From an uncultured Clostridium sp. (lineage in GTDB: Bacteria > Bacillota > Clostridia > Lachnospirales > Lachnospiraceae), in assembly GCA_934438135.1 (NCBI GenBank), contig CAKSBP010000002.1:139626-203625 (forward strand): DNA of 64,000 bases, in the 5' to 3' direction. The notes under the pieces are model-generated. The model was not told where the DNA came from. It did not search any database and was given only the letters and a program-made list of their open reading frames with translations. Shown one piece after another: positions 17,264 through 25,465 of the stretch (within the stretch, counting starts at the first letter, position 1; each line of letters begins with the position of its first letter). A program made the translations under genes and the position numbers.

Positions 17264-17968
17264 ATGAATTTTGGAGTAATTTTGGCAGGTGGAATCGGAC
17301 TGCGTATGGGAAATATGGAAAAGCCGAAACAATACATTGAACTTGGAGACAAGCCGATTATTATTCATACGATTGAAAAATTTTTTGTATTTCCGGATTT
17401 TGAAAAGGTAATTGTACTTTGTCCGCAGCAGTGGATTTCCCATACACAGAATATGATTCGGAAGTTTCTTCCACAGACAGATCGGATTGCAGTAATTCCA
17501 GGGGGAGAAATCAGAAATGAAACAATCATGAATGCAGTTTCTTATATAGAAGCAAATTATGGATTGGATGAGGACACGATTATTGTAACGCATGATGCGG
17601 TTCGTCCATTTGTAACACATCGGATTATTCAGGAAAATATTGATGCGGCAAAGAAATATGGTGCCTGTGATACAGTAATTCCGGCTACAGATACTATTGT
17701 AGAATCGAAAGATGGCATGGTAATCAGCCAGATTCCAGATCGTGCGATTATGTATCAGGGGCAGACACCTCAGACATTTAAGGCAAAAATGTTAAGAGAT
17801 TATTATGAATCGTTGACGAAAGAAGAAAAGGATATTTTAACTGATGCAGCAAAGATCTGTATTATGAAAGGACATGAGGTAAAGATTGTAAGGGGTGAAG
17901 TATTCAATATTAAGATTACGTATCCATATGATTTGGACATTGCAAGGGCACTGCTTGGAGGTGAATAA
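17264..17968 (+). CDS. tarI: Ribitol-5-phosphate cytidylyltransferase TarI
   Basis: TarI makes CDP-ribitol from CTP and D-ribitol 5-phosphate. The 234-residue protein shows VILAGGIGLRMG at the N-terminus, then QQWISHTQNMIRKF, VTHDAVRPFVTHRII, IMYQGQTPQTF and ILTDAAKICI. These are closer to staphylococcal TarI than to IspD, a homologue of the same fold. The tarJ gene starts 2 bases after the stop, which supports TarI over IspD. Ribosome site is GGAGGGAA. Confidence 0.88.
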   Translation: MNFGVILAGGIGLRMGNMEKPKQYIELGDKPIIIHTIEKFFVFPDFEKVIVLCPQQWISHTQNMIRKFLPQTDRIAVIPGGEIRNETIMNAVSYIEANYGLDEDTIIVTHDAVRPFVTHRIIQENIDAAKKYGACDTVIPATDTIVESKDGMVISQIPDRAIMYQGQTPQTFKAKMLRDYYESLTKEEKDILTDAAKICIMKGHEVKIVRGEVFNIKITYPYDLDIARALLGGE

Positions 17969-17970
17969 AA

Positions 17971-18996
17971 TTGTTTAATACCGTTTACAGGCTGGCTGCA
18001 CCAAGGAGATTTGAAACGGCATTTCAGAATATCAATCTAAATGAGGGCAGAGTTCTTGTAAAACCAGAGTATTTGTCTATCTGTCATGCCGACCAAAGGT
18101 ATTATCAGGGACTTAGAAATCCGGAGGTTCTTAGGAAAAAACTTCCCATGGCACTGATTCATGAGGGAATTGGTACAGTTGTTCATGATCCAACTGGTGA
18201 ATTTGAAAAGGGACAGCGGGTGGTGATGATCCCGAATCAGCCCATGGAACAGGACACGGTAATTGGGGAAAACTATTTGAGAAGCAGTCGTTTTTGTTCC
18301 AGTGGTTATGACGGTTTTATGAGGGATTATGTAGATTTAAAACCGGATCGTCTGGTAAAGCTTAGTGACAAAGTGAGCAATGAAGTCGGTGCATTTATTG
18401 AACTGGTTAGTGTTTCCTATCATGCATTGATGCGGATGGAACAGTTTAGTCATGAACGAAGAAGAAGAATTGGAATTTGGGGTGATGGAAATCTTGGATT
18501 TATTACTTCTTTAATTGTAAAGACACTGTTTCCACAGCGGGAAGTCGTTATCTTAGGTGTAAATCAAGAAAAACTAGCTAGTTTTACATTTGCAGATGAA
18601 ACATATCTGACGGATGAAATGCCGGATGACTTCTGGGTTGACCATGGAATTGAATGCGTGGGTGGAATTTATGCTTCAAAAGCAATTAATCAGATGATAG
18701 ATGTTATCCAGCCGGAAGGAACAATTTCTCTGCTTGGAGTATCGGAAGTGAAAGTGGATATCAATACCAGAATGGTATTGGAAAAGGGACTTAGACTATA
18801 TGGAAGCAGCCGGAGCGGAAGAAAAGATTTCGAAGGCGTAGTAGCAATGCTGGAACAGCATCCCGTAGTTACACAGTACCTGGAAACCTTGATTGCTCGG
18901 GTAATGGATATTAATCAGATGAGTGATATTGCAAAAGCATTTGAATTAGATCAGCAAAAAAATATGGGAAAAACTGTAATGAAGTGGAATCTGTAA
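17971..18996 (+). CDS. tarJ: Ribulose-5-phosphate reductase TarJ
   Basis: TarJ reduces ribulose 5-phosphate to ribitol 5-phosphate with NADPH, feeding TarI. The 341-residue medium-chain dehydrogenase shows the TarJ pattern: YRLAAPRRFE, SICHADQRYYQG, LPMALIHEGIG, MIPNQP, SSGYDGFMRDYV, then the coenzyme site GIWGDGNLGF near residue 168, and LRLYGSSRSGRKDFE. The start is TTG 17971 with GGAGGT 9 bases upstream. A terminator follows. Confidence 0.9.
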   Translation: MFNTVYRLAAPRRFETAFQNINLNEGRVLVKPEYLSICHADQRYYQGLRNPEVLRKKLPMALIHEGIGTVVHDPTGEFEKGQRVVMIPNQPMEQDTVIGENYLRSSRFCSSGYDGFMRDYVDLKPDRLVKLSDKVSNEVGAFIELVSVSYHALMRMEQFSHERRRRIGIWGDGNLGFITSLIVKTLFPQREVVILGVNQEKLASFTFADETYLTDEMPDDFWVDHGIECVGGIYASKAINQMIDVIQPEGTISLLGVSEVKVDINTRMVLEKGLRLYGSSRSGRKDFEGVVAMLEQHPVVTQYLETLIARVMDINQMSDIAKAFELDQQKNMGKTVMKWNL

Positions 18997-18998
18997 AA

Positions 18999-19047
18999 GA
19001 ACAGGAACAGGACGAATGGAAAATTCACCTTGTTCCTTGTTTTTTCT
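18999..19047 (+). terminator. Terminator after tarJ
   Basis: An imperfect stem AACAGGAACAGG / CCTTGTTCCTTGTT with bulges is followed by TTTTTT. Confidence 0.75.
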
Positions 19048-19066
19048 ACAATTGGATTTCATGACA

Positions 19067-19075
19067 TGATATAAT
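19067..19075 (+). promoter_or_regulatory. Extended -10 promoter for the GT2-lspA pair
   Basis: TGA-TATAAT, an extended -10, 23 bases before the start codon. No good -35 is visible. Confidence 0.55.
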
Positions 19076-19097
19076 AGAAAGAGAAAGGGAAAACAGC

Positions 19098-20114
19098 ATG
19101 ATTACCATTAGTTTATGTATGATAGTGAAGAATGAGGAGAAAGTTCTGGCTCGTTGTCTGGACAGTGTGCAGGATATTATGGATGAAATTATTATCATAG
19201 ATACGGGCTCTACTGATAAAACGAAAGAAATTGCTTCCCGGTATACGGATAAAATTTATGATTATGTGTGGAAGGATGATTTTTCTGCTGCAAGAAATTT
19301 TAGTTTTTCTAAGGCTTCTATGGATTACATATATGCTGCTGATGCAGATGAAGTAATCAATATCGAAGACCAGGAGAAGTTTAGAAAACTTAAAGAGGCG
19401 ATGCTTCCGGAAATTGAAATTGTGCAGATGCTGTATTGTAACCAGCTTGCTTTTAATACGACATATAATTTTGATGAGGAACTGAGACCGAAGCTATTTA
19501 AACGGTTACGTACATTTCAATGGGTAGAGCCAATTCATGAAACTGTGAATTTAGAACCAGTTGTTTATGACAGTGATATCCGAATTCAGCATATGCCGTT
19601 GTCTAATCATGGAAGTCGGGATTTTTCTGCTTTTCAGAAGATAATCAGAAGTGGAGAAAGACTATCGAAAAAACTTCATAATATGTATGCAAGAGAGTTG
19701 TTTATTGTAGATGATGAGGCAGCTTTTCTGGAGGCAGAATCATTTTTTGAATCGTCTGTAGTAGATCCAGAGCGAAGTGAAGATGAGGTGAAAGAGGCAC
19801 TGTGTGTCCTGACTAAAGCCAGTCGGATTCGAAAGGATGTAGCAGGCTTGTTAAAAGCATCTGTAAAAGGAGTTGCAGAACAGGCACCCTCAGAAATCTG
19901 CTATGAATTAGGTGAATATTTTATAGAACAAAATGAAATTTCAGAAGCATATCTATGGTATTACAATGCTGCGTTTGAAACCCAAGCAATTCTCAATCGA
20001 AAATATGGAAGAGAGTATCCGATTCAAAAACTGATTTGGTGCTGTGAACAATGTGGGAACAGGGAGGAAGCCAGGCAGTTTGCGAATATGCTGGAGCAGA
20101 AGGAGGATATATGA
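19098..20114 (+). CDS. Family 2 glycosyltransferase
   Basis: The 338-residue protein begins ITISLCMIVKNEEKVLARCL. It contains IIIIDTGSTDKTKEIA and the DXD-type YAADADEVI, so the N-terminal half is a GT-A fold transferase of the SunS-like group. The C-terminal half is helical and may hold TPR-like repeats (EICYELGEYFIEQNEISEAYLWYYNAA). Substrate is unknown. Its stop overlaps the lspA start by ATGA. It is just after the ribitol genes but has its own promoter. Confidence 0.82.
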   Translation: MITISLCMIVKNEEKVLARCLDSVQDIMDEIIIIDTGSTDKTKEIASRYTDKIYDYVWKDDFSAARNFSFSKASMDYIYAADADEVINIEDQEKFRKLKEAMLPEIEIVQMLYCNQLAFNTTYNFDEELRPKLFKRLRTFQWVEPIHETVNLEPVVYDSDIRIQHMPLSNHGSRDFSAFQKIIRSGERLSKKLHNMYARELFIVDDEAAFLEAESFFESSVVDPERSEDEVKEALCVLTKASRIRKDVAGLLKASVKGVAEQAPSEICYELGEYFIEQNEISEAYLWYYNAAFETQAILNRKYGREYPIQKLIWCCEQCGNREEARQFANMLEQKEDI

Positions 20115-20566
20115 TTTTTATTATCATAGCAGTTGTGATTTGTGCACTAGATTTGGCAGTGAAATATCAGGTGGAAAAGAAAGTAAAGGATACAGGAAAG
20201 ACAAAATACCTGAATGGAAAGTTATATATTGAGAAGCATCATAATAAGGGTGTGTTTTTAAACTTTATGGAAAAGATTCCAAGTGTAGCAGCTGCATTAT
20301 CTGGAGTTGTCATTGGAATTATGGTTGCATTATTTGGGATACTTTTACCAGAAAAGCGGAAGACACTGATGAAATTAGGGTTTTCGTTTGCATTAGGCGG
20401 AGCATTCGGAAATTTCATTGACCGAGTATTTCGGGGGTATGTGGTGGATTTCTTAAGGTGTCCGAAGGTGAAACCGATTAAAATGCTTATTTTTAATATT
20501 GCGGATGTATTTGTATTTTTAGGAGGAATATTGATTGCGATTGGTGCGATGTTTCAGAAGAAGTAG
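20111..20566 (+). CDS. lspA: Lipoprotein signal peptidase (LspA, signal peptidase II)
   Basis: LspA is a membrane aspartic protease that removes signal peptides from lipidated prolipoproteins. The 151-residue protein has four hydrophobic segments. It carries the catalytic motifs GGAFGNFIDR and FNIADVFVF, plus NKGVFLNF after the first segment and VVDFL. ATG 20111 is preceded by GGAGGA. The frame is open to 20051, but that part overlaps the GT2 gene and would place a soluble stretch before the first helix. Confidence 0.92.
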   Translation: MIFIIIAVVICALDLAVKYQVEKKVKDTGKTKYLNGKLYIEKHHNKGVFLNFMEKIPSVAAALSGVVIGIMVALFGILLPEKRKTLMKLGFSFALGGAFGNFIDRVFRGYVVDFLRCPKVKPIKMLIFNIADVFVFLGGILIAIGAMFQKK

Positions 20567-20626
20567 ACGCATTTTGCAGACAGATCAGAAGTTTTTTTGG
20601 AATAGATAAATAAAATCCAGATAACA

Positions 20627-20667
20627 AAAACGGTTATGACACAAAGCTGACATGTCATAACCGTTTC
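20627..20667. terminator. Bidirectional terminator between lspA and pyrG
   Basis: The stem AAACGGTTATGACA/TGTCATAACCGTTT is perfect over 14 bp with an 11-base loop. A-rich flank on the left gives a T-run for the minus strand; TTTCTTCTAT on the right serves the plus strand. Confidence 0.85.
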
Positions 20668-20686
20668 TTCTATATAAATATATAAA

Positions 20687-22294
20687 TTACTTTTCCTGAT
20701 CCTTTAAAGCAGCACCAATGAATCCTTTGAATAATGGATGTGGTCTATTTGGTCTTGATTTAAATTCAGGATGTGCCTGAGTTGCAATAAACCAAGGATG
20801 AGAATCGATTTCACACATTTCAACGATCCTGCCATCAGGAGATAAACCGGAAAGTGTTAATCCGCCTTTTTCCAAATCATCACGATAGTAATTGTTTACT
20901 TCGTAGCGATGTCTATGCCTTTCATGAATTTCATGGGCATTATAAATATCATGAGCTTTGGAACCGTCTACAAGGATACATGGATAAGAACCAAGACGCA
21001 ATGTTCCACCTAAGTCTTCTACACCATCCTGTTCCGGCATTAAGTGAATAACAGGGTGTGTTGTACTTGGATTAAGTTCTGCACTGTGTGCGTCAGTAAA
21101 GCCAAGTACGTGTCTTGCAAATTCAATGATTGCAAGCTGCATACCAAGACAGATTCCTAAGAAAGGAACATTGTTCTCACGGGCATATTTAATTGCAAGG
21201 ATTTTTCCATCAATACCACGAGCCCCAAAACCACCTGGTACTAAGATACCATGTACGTCTCCTAAGATATTATTTACATTTTCTTCTGTTACAGTTTCGG
21301 AAGGAACCCATTTGATGTTTACGCTTGCGTTATGTGCAACAGCACCGTGTTTTAAAGCTTCTACAACACTGATATATGCGTCGTGCAGCTGAGTGTATTT
21401 ACCAACAAGAGCAATAGTAACTTCTTTATCTGGATTCTTAAGAGCATGTACCATGCTTTCCCATTCCGCAACGTCAGGTTTTGGACAGTCAAGTTTTAAA
21501 CAGGAACATGCAATATCTGCAAGATGTTCTTTTTCCATAGCAAGTGGAGCTTCATATAATGTTTCCACATCCAGGTTCTGGATAACCTGTTTGGAAGGAA
21601 CGTTACAGAATAAAGCAATTTTATCTTTAATACCCTGATCAAGAGGAACTTCTGTACGACATACGATAATATCCGGCTGGATTCCCATTCCCTGAAGCTC
21701 TTTTACACTTGCCTGAGTAGGTTTTGTCTTAATTTCTCCAGACGCTTTTAAATATGGAATTAAAGTAACGTGAATTAAAATCGCGTTATCTCTTCCTACA
21801 TCATGTTGGAACTGACGAATAGATTCTAAGAATGGCTGACTCTCGATGTCACCCACAGTACCACCAACTTCGATGATAGCAATCTGAGTGTCTTTACAGC
21901 CGTCATTGCGGTAGAATCTGCTCTTAATCTCATTTGTAATGTGAGGAATGACCTGCACTGTACCTCCGCCAAAATCGCCTCTACGTTCTTTTGACAGAAC
22001 AGACCAATAGATTTTACCGGTTGTCACGTTAGACTGTTTTGTTAAGCTCTCATCGATAAAACGTTCATAATGGCCTAAATCTAAATCCGTCTCTGCACCA
22101 TCATCCGTAACAAAAACTTCACCATGCTGAATAGGATTCATTGTTCCTGGATCGATATTAATATAAGGGTCAAATTTTTGCATGGTTACTTTGTATCCAC
22201 GCATTTTCAGCAGACGTCCCAGAGAAGCAGCAGTAATACCTTTTCCTAATCCAGAAACTACGCCACCTGTTACAAAGACATATTTCACAGACAT
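20687..22294 (-). CDS. pyrG: CTP synthase
   Basis: CTP synthase aminates UTP to CTP with ATP and glutamine. The 535-residue protein has the N-terminal synthase domain (VTGGVVSGLGKGITAASLG, then QKFDPYINIDPGTMNP). The class I glutaminase domain has the nucleophile in FLGICLGMQ and the His/Glu pair in ATQAHPEF. Length is standard. GGAGG lies 8 bases before the ATG. It runs opposite to its neighbours and ends at a shared terminator. A -10-like TATAAT (minus strand, 22379-22374) is the only promoter hint. Confidence 0.97.
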   Translation of the reverse strand: MSVKYVFVTGGVVSGLGKGITAASLGRLLKMRGYKVTMQKFDPYINIDPGTMNPIQHGEVFVTDDGAETDLDLGHYERFIDESLTKQSNVTTGKIYWSVLSKERRGDFGGGTVQVIPHITNEIKSRFYRNDGCKDTQIAIIEVGGTVGDIESQPFLESIRQFQHDVGRDNAILIHVTLIPYLKASGEIKTKPTQASVKELQGMGIQPDIIVCRTEVPLDQGIKDKIALFCNVPSKQVIQNLDVETLYEAPLAMEKEHLADIACSCLKLDCPKPDVAEWESMVHALKNPDKEVTIALVGKYTQLHDAYISVVEALKHGAVAHNASVNIKWVPSETVTEENVNNILGDVHGILVPGGFGARGIDGKILAIKYARENNVPFLGICLGMQLAIIEFARHVLGFTDAHSAELNPSTTHPVIHLMPEQDGVEDLGGTLRLGSYPCILVDGSKAHDIYNAHEIHERHRHRYEVNNYYRDDLEKGGLTLSGLSPDGRIVEMCEIDSHPWFIATQAHPEFKSRPNRPHPLFKGFIGAALKDQEK

Positions 22295-22489
22295 TTTATT
22301 TCCTCCTTGGCTTTATCTTACAATTGTTTCTATTATGCTTTTAATTTATTTATAAGATTAATATAACTGTACCATTATAACCTTATGTCTAGAAAAAATC
22401 TACCCACAAATATGAAAAAAATGTTGTATCCGTGAGCACTTTTTTTGACAAAGTTATAAAAATTTAGAGAAAGTTAAGATAATAGCATA

Positions 22490-22518
22490 TTGATTTATGG
22501 AGAAACTACCTTTATAAT
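22490..22518 (+). promoter_or_regulatory. Sigma-A promoter of ftsH
   Basis: TTGATT-N17-TATAAT, 25 bases before the ftsH ATG, with the ribosome site AAGGAGGT at 22531. Confidence 0.75.
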
Positions 22519-22543
22519 GAGGGTATCGTAAAGGAGGTCGAAT

Positions 22544-24574
22544 ATGGATAACCGAATGAACAATAATAATGGCCGGAATAATAGACCAGGAAAGAATAAT
22601 AAAATGGGAATTATCATATGTTTGGTCGCTGCGATTTTTGCATTTATGATGTTTTCCTATATGAGCAGTCAGATTAACAAACTTCGGAACATAGAAATTG
22701 GGTATGATGATTTTATTTCCATGCTGGATTCCGGAAAAGTGAAATCCATTGTGTTTAATAATAATAAAATTGTAATTACCCCTAAAGTTCAACCATATAA
22801 GTTTGATATAACATATTATACAGGATACATCGGAAGTGATTTGGATTTGGTCAACCGCTGTGAAAAGGCAGGAGTAGATTTTAAGGCTGAAATTCAGGAT
22901 ACGGGTTCGAGTATATTTGATTTCCTGTTAGTATATATATTGCCAATTGCATTAATGTGGGTTGTATTGTGGTTTTTGTATCGAGCGATGTCCAAAGGCG
23001 GAGGCGGCGTTATGGGAGTTGGAAAAAGCAATGCCAAAGTCTATGTAGAAAAAGAAACCGGAGTTACCTTTAAAGATGTAGCAGGACAGGAAGAAGCGAA
23101 AGAATCTTTGAAAGAATTAGTGGATTTCCTTCATAACCCTGGAAAGTATACACAGATTGGTGCGAAACTTCCAAAAGGTGCTCTTTTAGTAGGACCACCG
23201 GGAACAGGTAAGACATTGTTAGCCAAGGCAGTAGCCGGCGAAGCTAATGTACCATTTTTCTCCTTATCCGGTTCTAGTTTTGTAGAAATGTTTGTTGGTG
23301 TTGGTGCATCCAGAGTGCGTGATTTATTTAAGCAGGCACAGCAGATGGCTCCATGTATCGTTTTCATCGATGAAATTGATGCCATTGGAAAGAGCCGTGA
23401 TTCTCAGTATGGCGGGGGAAATGACGAACGTGAACAGACATTAAATCAGCTTCTTGCAGAGATGGATGGTTTTGATACATCAAAAGGTCTTGTAGTTCTT
23501 GCAGCTACTAATAGACCGGAGATTCTGGATAAAGCACTTTTAAGACCGGGCCGTTTTGATCGTAGAATTATCGTAGATAAACCGGATTTAAAAGGCCGTG
23601 TGGATATTTTAAAAGTACATGCTAAGAATGTAAAAATGGATGAGACCGTTGATTTTGATGCCATTGCATTAGCAACATCAGGTGCGGTTGGTTCAGACCT
23701 TGCCAATATGATTAATGAAGCAGCGATTATGGCAGTAAAAGACCGTCGTCCGGCAGTATCTCAGAAGGATCTGTTTGAGGCAGTGGAAGTCGTTGTTGCA
23801 GGTAAGGAGAAGAAAGATCGTATTTTAGGTAAGAAAGAAAAACGTATTGTTGCGTGTCATGAAGTTGGGCATGCATTAGTAGCCGCACTTCAGAAACATG
23901 CAGAACCAGTTCAGAAGATTACGATTGTTCCAAGAACCATGGGTGCATTAGGATATGTTATGCAGGTTCCGGAAGAAGAAAAATATTTGATGAGCCAGAA
24001 AGAAATGATTACGGATATTACGACATTCTGTGGTGGACGTGCAGCAGAAGAACTTTTATTTGAATCTGTGACAAGTGGTGCTTCGAATGATATTGAACAG
24101 GCAACCAAGTTAGCACGTGCGATGGTAACTCAGTATGGTATGTCAGATAAATTTGGTTTAGTTGGATTAGAATCTGTGCAGAACCGTTATCTGGACGGCA
24201 GATCTGTGTTAAACTGTAGTGAACAGACTGCAGCAGAGATTGATAAAGAAGTCATGAGAATTATACAGCAGTGTTATGAAAATGCAAAACAGATGCTGGA
24301 AGAAAATCTTGACGTATTAAATAAAATTGCAGATTATCTTTGTGAAAAAGAAACCATTACGGGTAAACAGTTTATGAAGATATTAAGTGATATCAAAGGT
24401 ATTTCCTATGATTCTGAAAAGGAAAATAAGGATGATGCCGCCGCTGAGGACAAAATAGAAGAAAATCAGACAAAGAATCTTTTGGGAGACTCAAAGGGAG
24501 AGGAAACGGCTTCTTCAAAACCACTTGTACCTCCTGTATTACCGGATAACATGCCGACAGGCGGAACAATTTAA
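22544..24574 (+). CDS. ftsH: ATP-dependent zinc metalloprotease FtsH
   Basis: FtsH is a membrane-anchored hexameric AAA+ protease for quality control of membrane and regulatory proteins. The 676-residue protein has two membrane segments (about 24-44 and 125-147) around an extracytoplasmic loop. The AAA domain has Walker A GPPGTGKT (about 217-224), Walker B CIVFIDEIDAIG and the second region of homology NRPEILDKALLRPGRFDR. The zinc site is HEVGH at 439-443. The C-terminal tail is acidic and low-complexity. A terminator follows the stop. Confidence 0.97.
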   Translation: MDNRMNNNNGRNNRPGKNNKMGIIICLVAAIFAFMMFSYMSSQINKLRNIEIGYDDFISMLDSGKVKSIVFNNNKIVITPKVQPYKFDITYYTGYIGSDLDLVNRCEKAGVDFKAEIQDTGSSIFDFLLVYILPIALMWVVLWFLYRAMSKGGGGVMGVGKSNAKVYVEKETGVTFKDVAGQEEAKESLKELVDFLHNPGKYTQIGAKLPKGALLVGPPGTGKTLLAKAVAGEANVPFFSLSGSSFVEMFVGVGASRVRDLFKQAQQMAPCIVFIDEIDAIGKSRDSQYGGGNDEREQTLNQLLAEMDGFDTSKGLVVLAATNRPEILDKALLRPGRFDRRIIVDKPDLKGRVDILKVHAKNVKMDETVDFDAIALATSGAVGSDLANMINEAAIMAVKDRRPAVSQKDLFEAVEVVVAGKEKKDRILGKKEKRIVACHEVGHALVAALQKHAEPVQKITIVPRTMGALGYVMQVPEEEKYLMSQKEMITDITTFCGGRAAEELLFESVTSGASNDIEQATKLARAMVTQYGMSDKFGLVGLESVQNRYLDGRSVLNCSEQTAAEIDKEVMRIIQQCYENAKQMLEENLDVLNKIADYLCEKETITGKQFMKILSDIKGISYDSEKENKDDAAAEDKIEENQTKNLLGDSKGEETASSKPLVPPVLPDNMPTGGTI

Positions 24575-24592
24575 AATACGATAAATAGAACG

Positions 24593-24626
24593 ATAAGACC
24601 GTGCAACTTTCTGTACGGTCTTATTT
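24593..24626 (+). terminator. Terminator after ftsH
   Basis: ATAAGACCGTGC pairs with GTACGGTCTTAT (one G-U), followed by TTTT. It lies only 19 bases before the next start codon, so some read-through to the Cof phosphatase is likely. Confidence 0.75.
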
Positions 24627-24644
24627 TAAGAGGAGAGATAAAAG

Positions 24645-25448
24645 ATGGCGTATGAAGTATTAGTATTAGACATTGATGGCACTCTGACGAATTCAGAAAA
24701 ATTAATTTCAGACCGGACAAAACAGGCTGTTTTTGATTTACAGGAGAGAGGGCACAAAGTTGTCTTAGCATCTGGAAGACCGGTTCCAGGAATTCTTCCT
24801 GTCGCAAAGGAAATTAAACTGAATGAGTATGGCGGCTATATTCTTGCTTATAATGGTGGAAAAATTGTAGAAGCAAAAACAGGAGAAATAATTTACCAGA
24901 AAATGCTTCCACAAAATTATATCCGTCTTCTTTATGAAGCAGCAGAGGAATTTGATACAGGAATTCTGACTTATGATAAGGAAGGCGTTGTATCTGGCAG
25001 AAGAATGGATGAGTATATTGAGATAGAAGCACGGATTAACAAACTTCCAGTAAAAGTGGTTGAAAACTTTACAGAATACGTAAACTATCCAGTAAACAAA
25101 TGTCTGATGACTGGAGAAGGACTTTATCTGGCAGATGTTGAGAAAAAAATGAAAGAGCGTTATGGGAGAGAATTAAGTATTTACCGTTCCGAACCATTTT
25201 TCCTGGAGATTATGCCAAAACATATTGATAAGGCACATTCCCTGGAGGTGCTTTTGAATCATCTTGGGCTTTCTAATGAACAGATGATAAGCTGCGGAGA
25301 TGGATACAATGATTTAACTATGATTGAGTATGCCGGAATGGGTGTTGCCATGGCGAATGCCAACGACGAAGTAAAAAGTGCAGCAGATTATATTACACTG
25401 AGTAATGATGAAGATGGAGTTGCACACGTAATAGAAAAATTTATGTAG
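24645..25448 (+). CDS. Cof-type HAD-IIB family phosphatase
   Basis: The 267-residue protein is a HAD hydrolase with a Cof-type cap. Motif I is VLDIDGTLTNSEK, motif II is VLASGRP, and motif IV is ISCGDGYNDLTMIEYAGMGVAMANA. Relatives dephosphorylate sugar phosphates, FMN or pyridoxal phosphate; the substrate here cannot be read. The ribosome site AAGAGGAGAG overlaps the end of the ftsH terminator. uvrC starts 18 bases downstream. Confidence 0.88.
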   Translation: MAYEVLVLDIDGTLTNSEKLISDRTKQAVFDLQERGHKVVLASGRPVPGILPVAKEIKLNEYGGYILAYNGGKIVEAKTGEIIYQKMLPQNYIRLLYEAAEEFDTGILTYDKEGVVSGRRMDEYIEIEARINKLPVKVVENFTEYVNYPVNKCLMTGEGLYLADVEKKMKERYGRELSIYRSEPFFLEIMPKHIDKAHSLEVLLNHLGLSNEQMISCGDGYNDLTMIEYAGMGVAMANANDEVKSAADYITLSNDEDGVAHVIEKFM

Positions 25449-25465
25449 GAAAAGGAGCAGTGGCA

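Noticed and set aside
17264..17968. Calling this gene ispD
   Set aside because: Motifs and the adjoining tarJ favour the ribitol-5-phosphate enzyme; IspD activity is not excluded.
22295..22543. Reiterative-transcription attenuator for pyrG as in B. subtilis
   Set aside because: No GGGC start and no attenuator hairpin could be seen on the minus strand leader.
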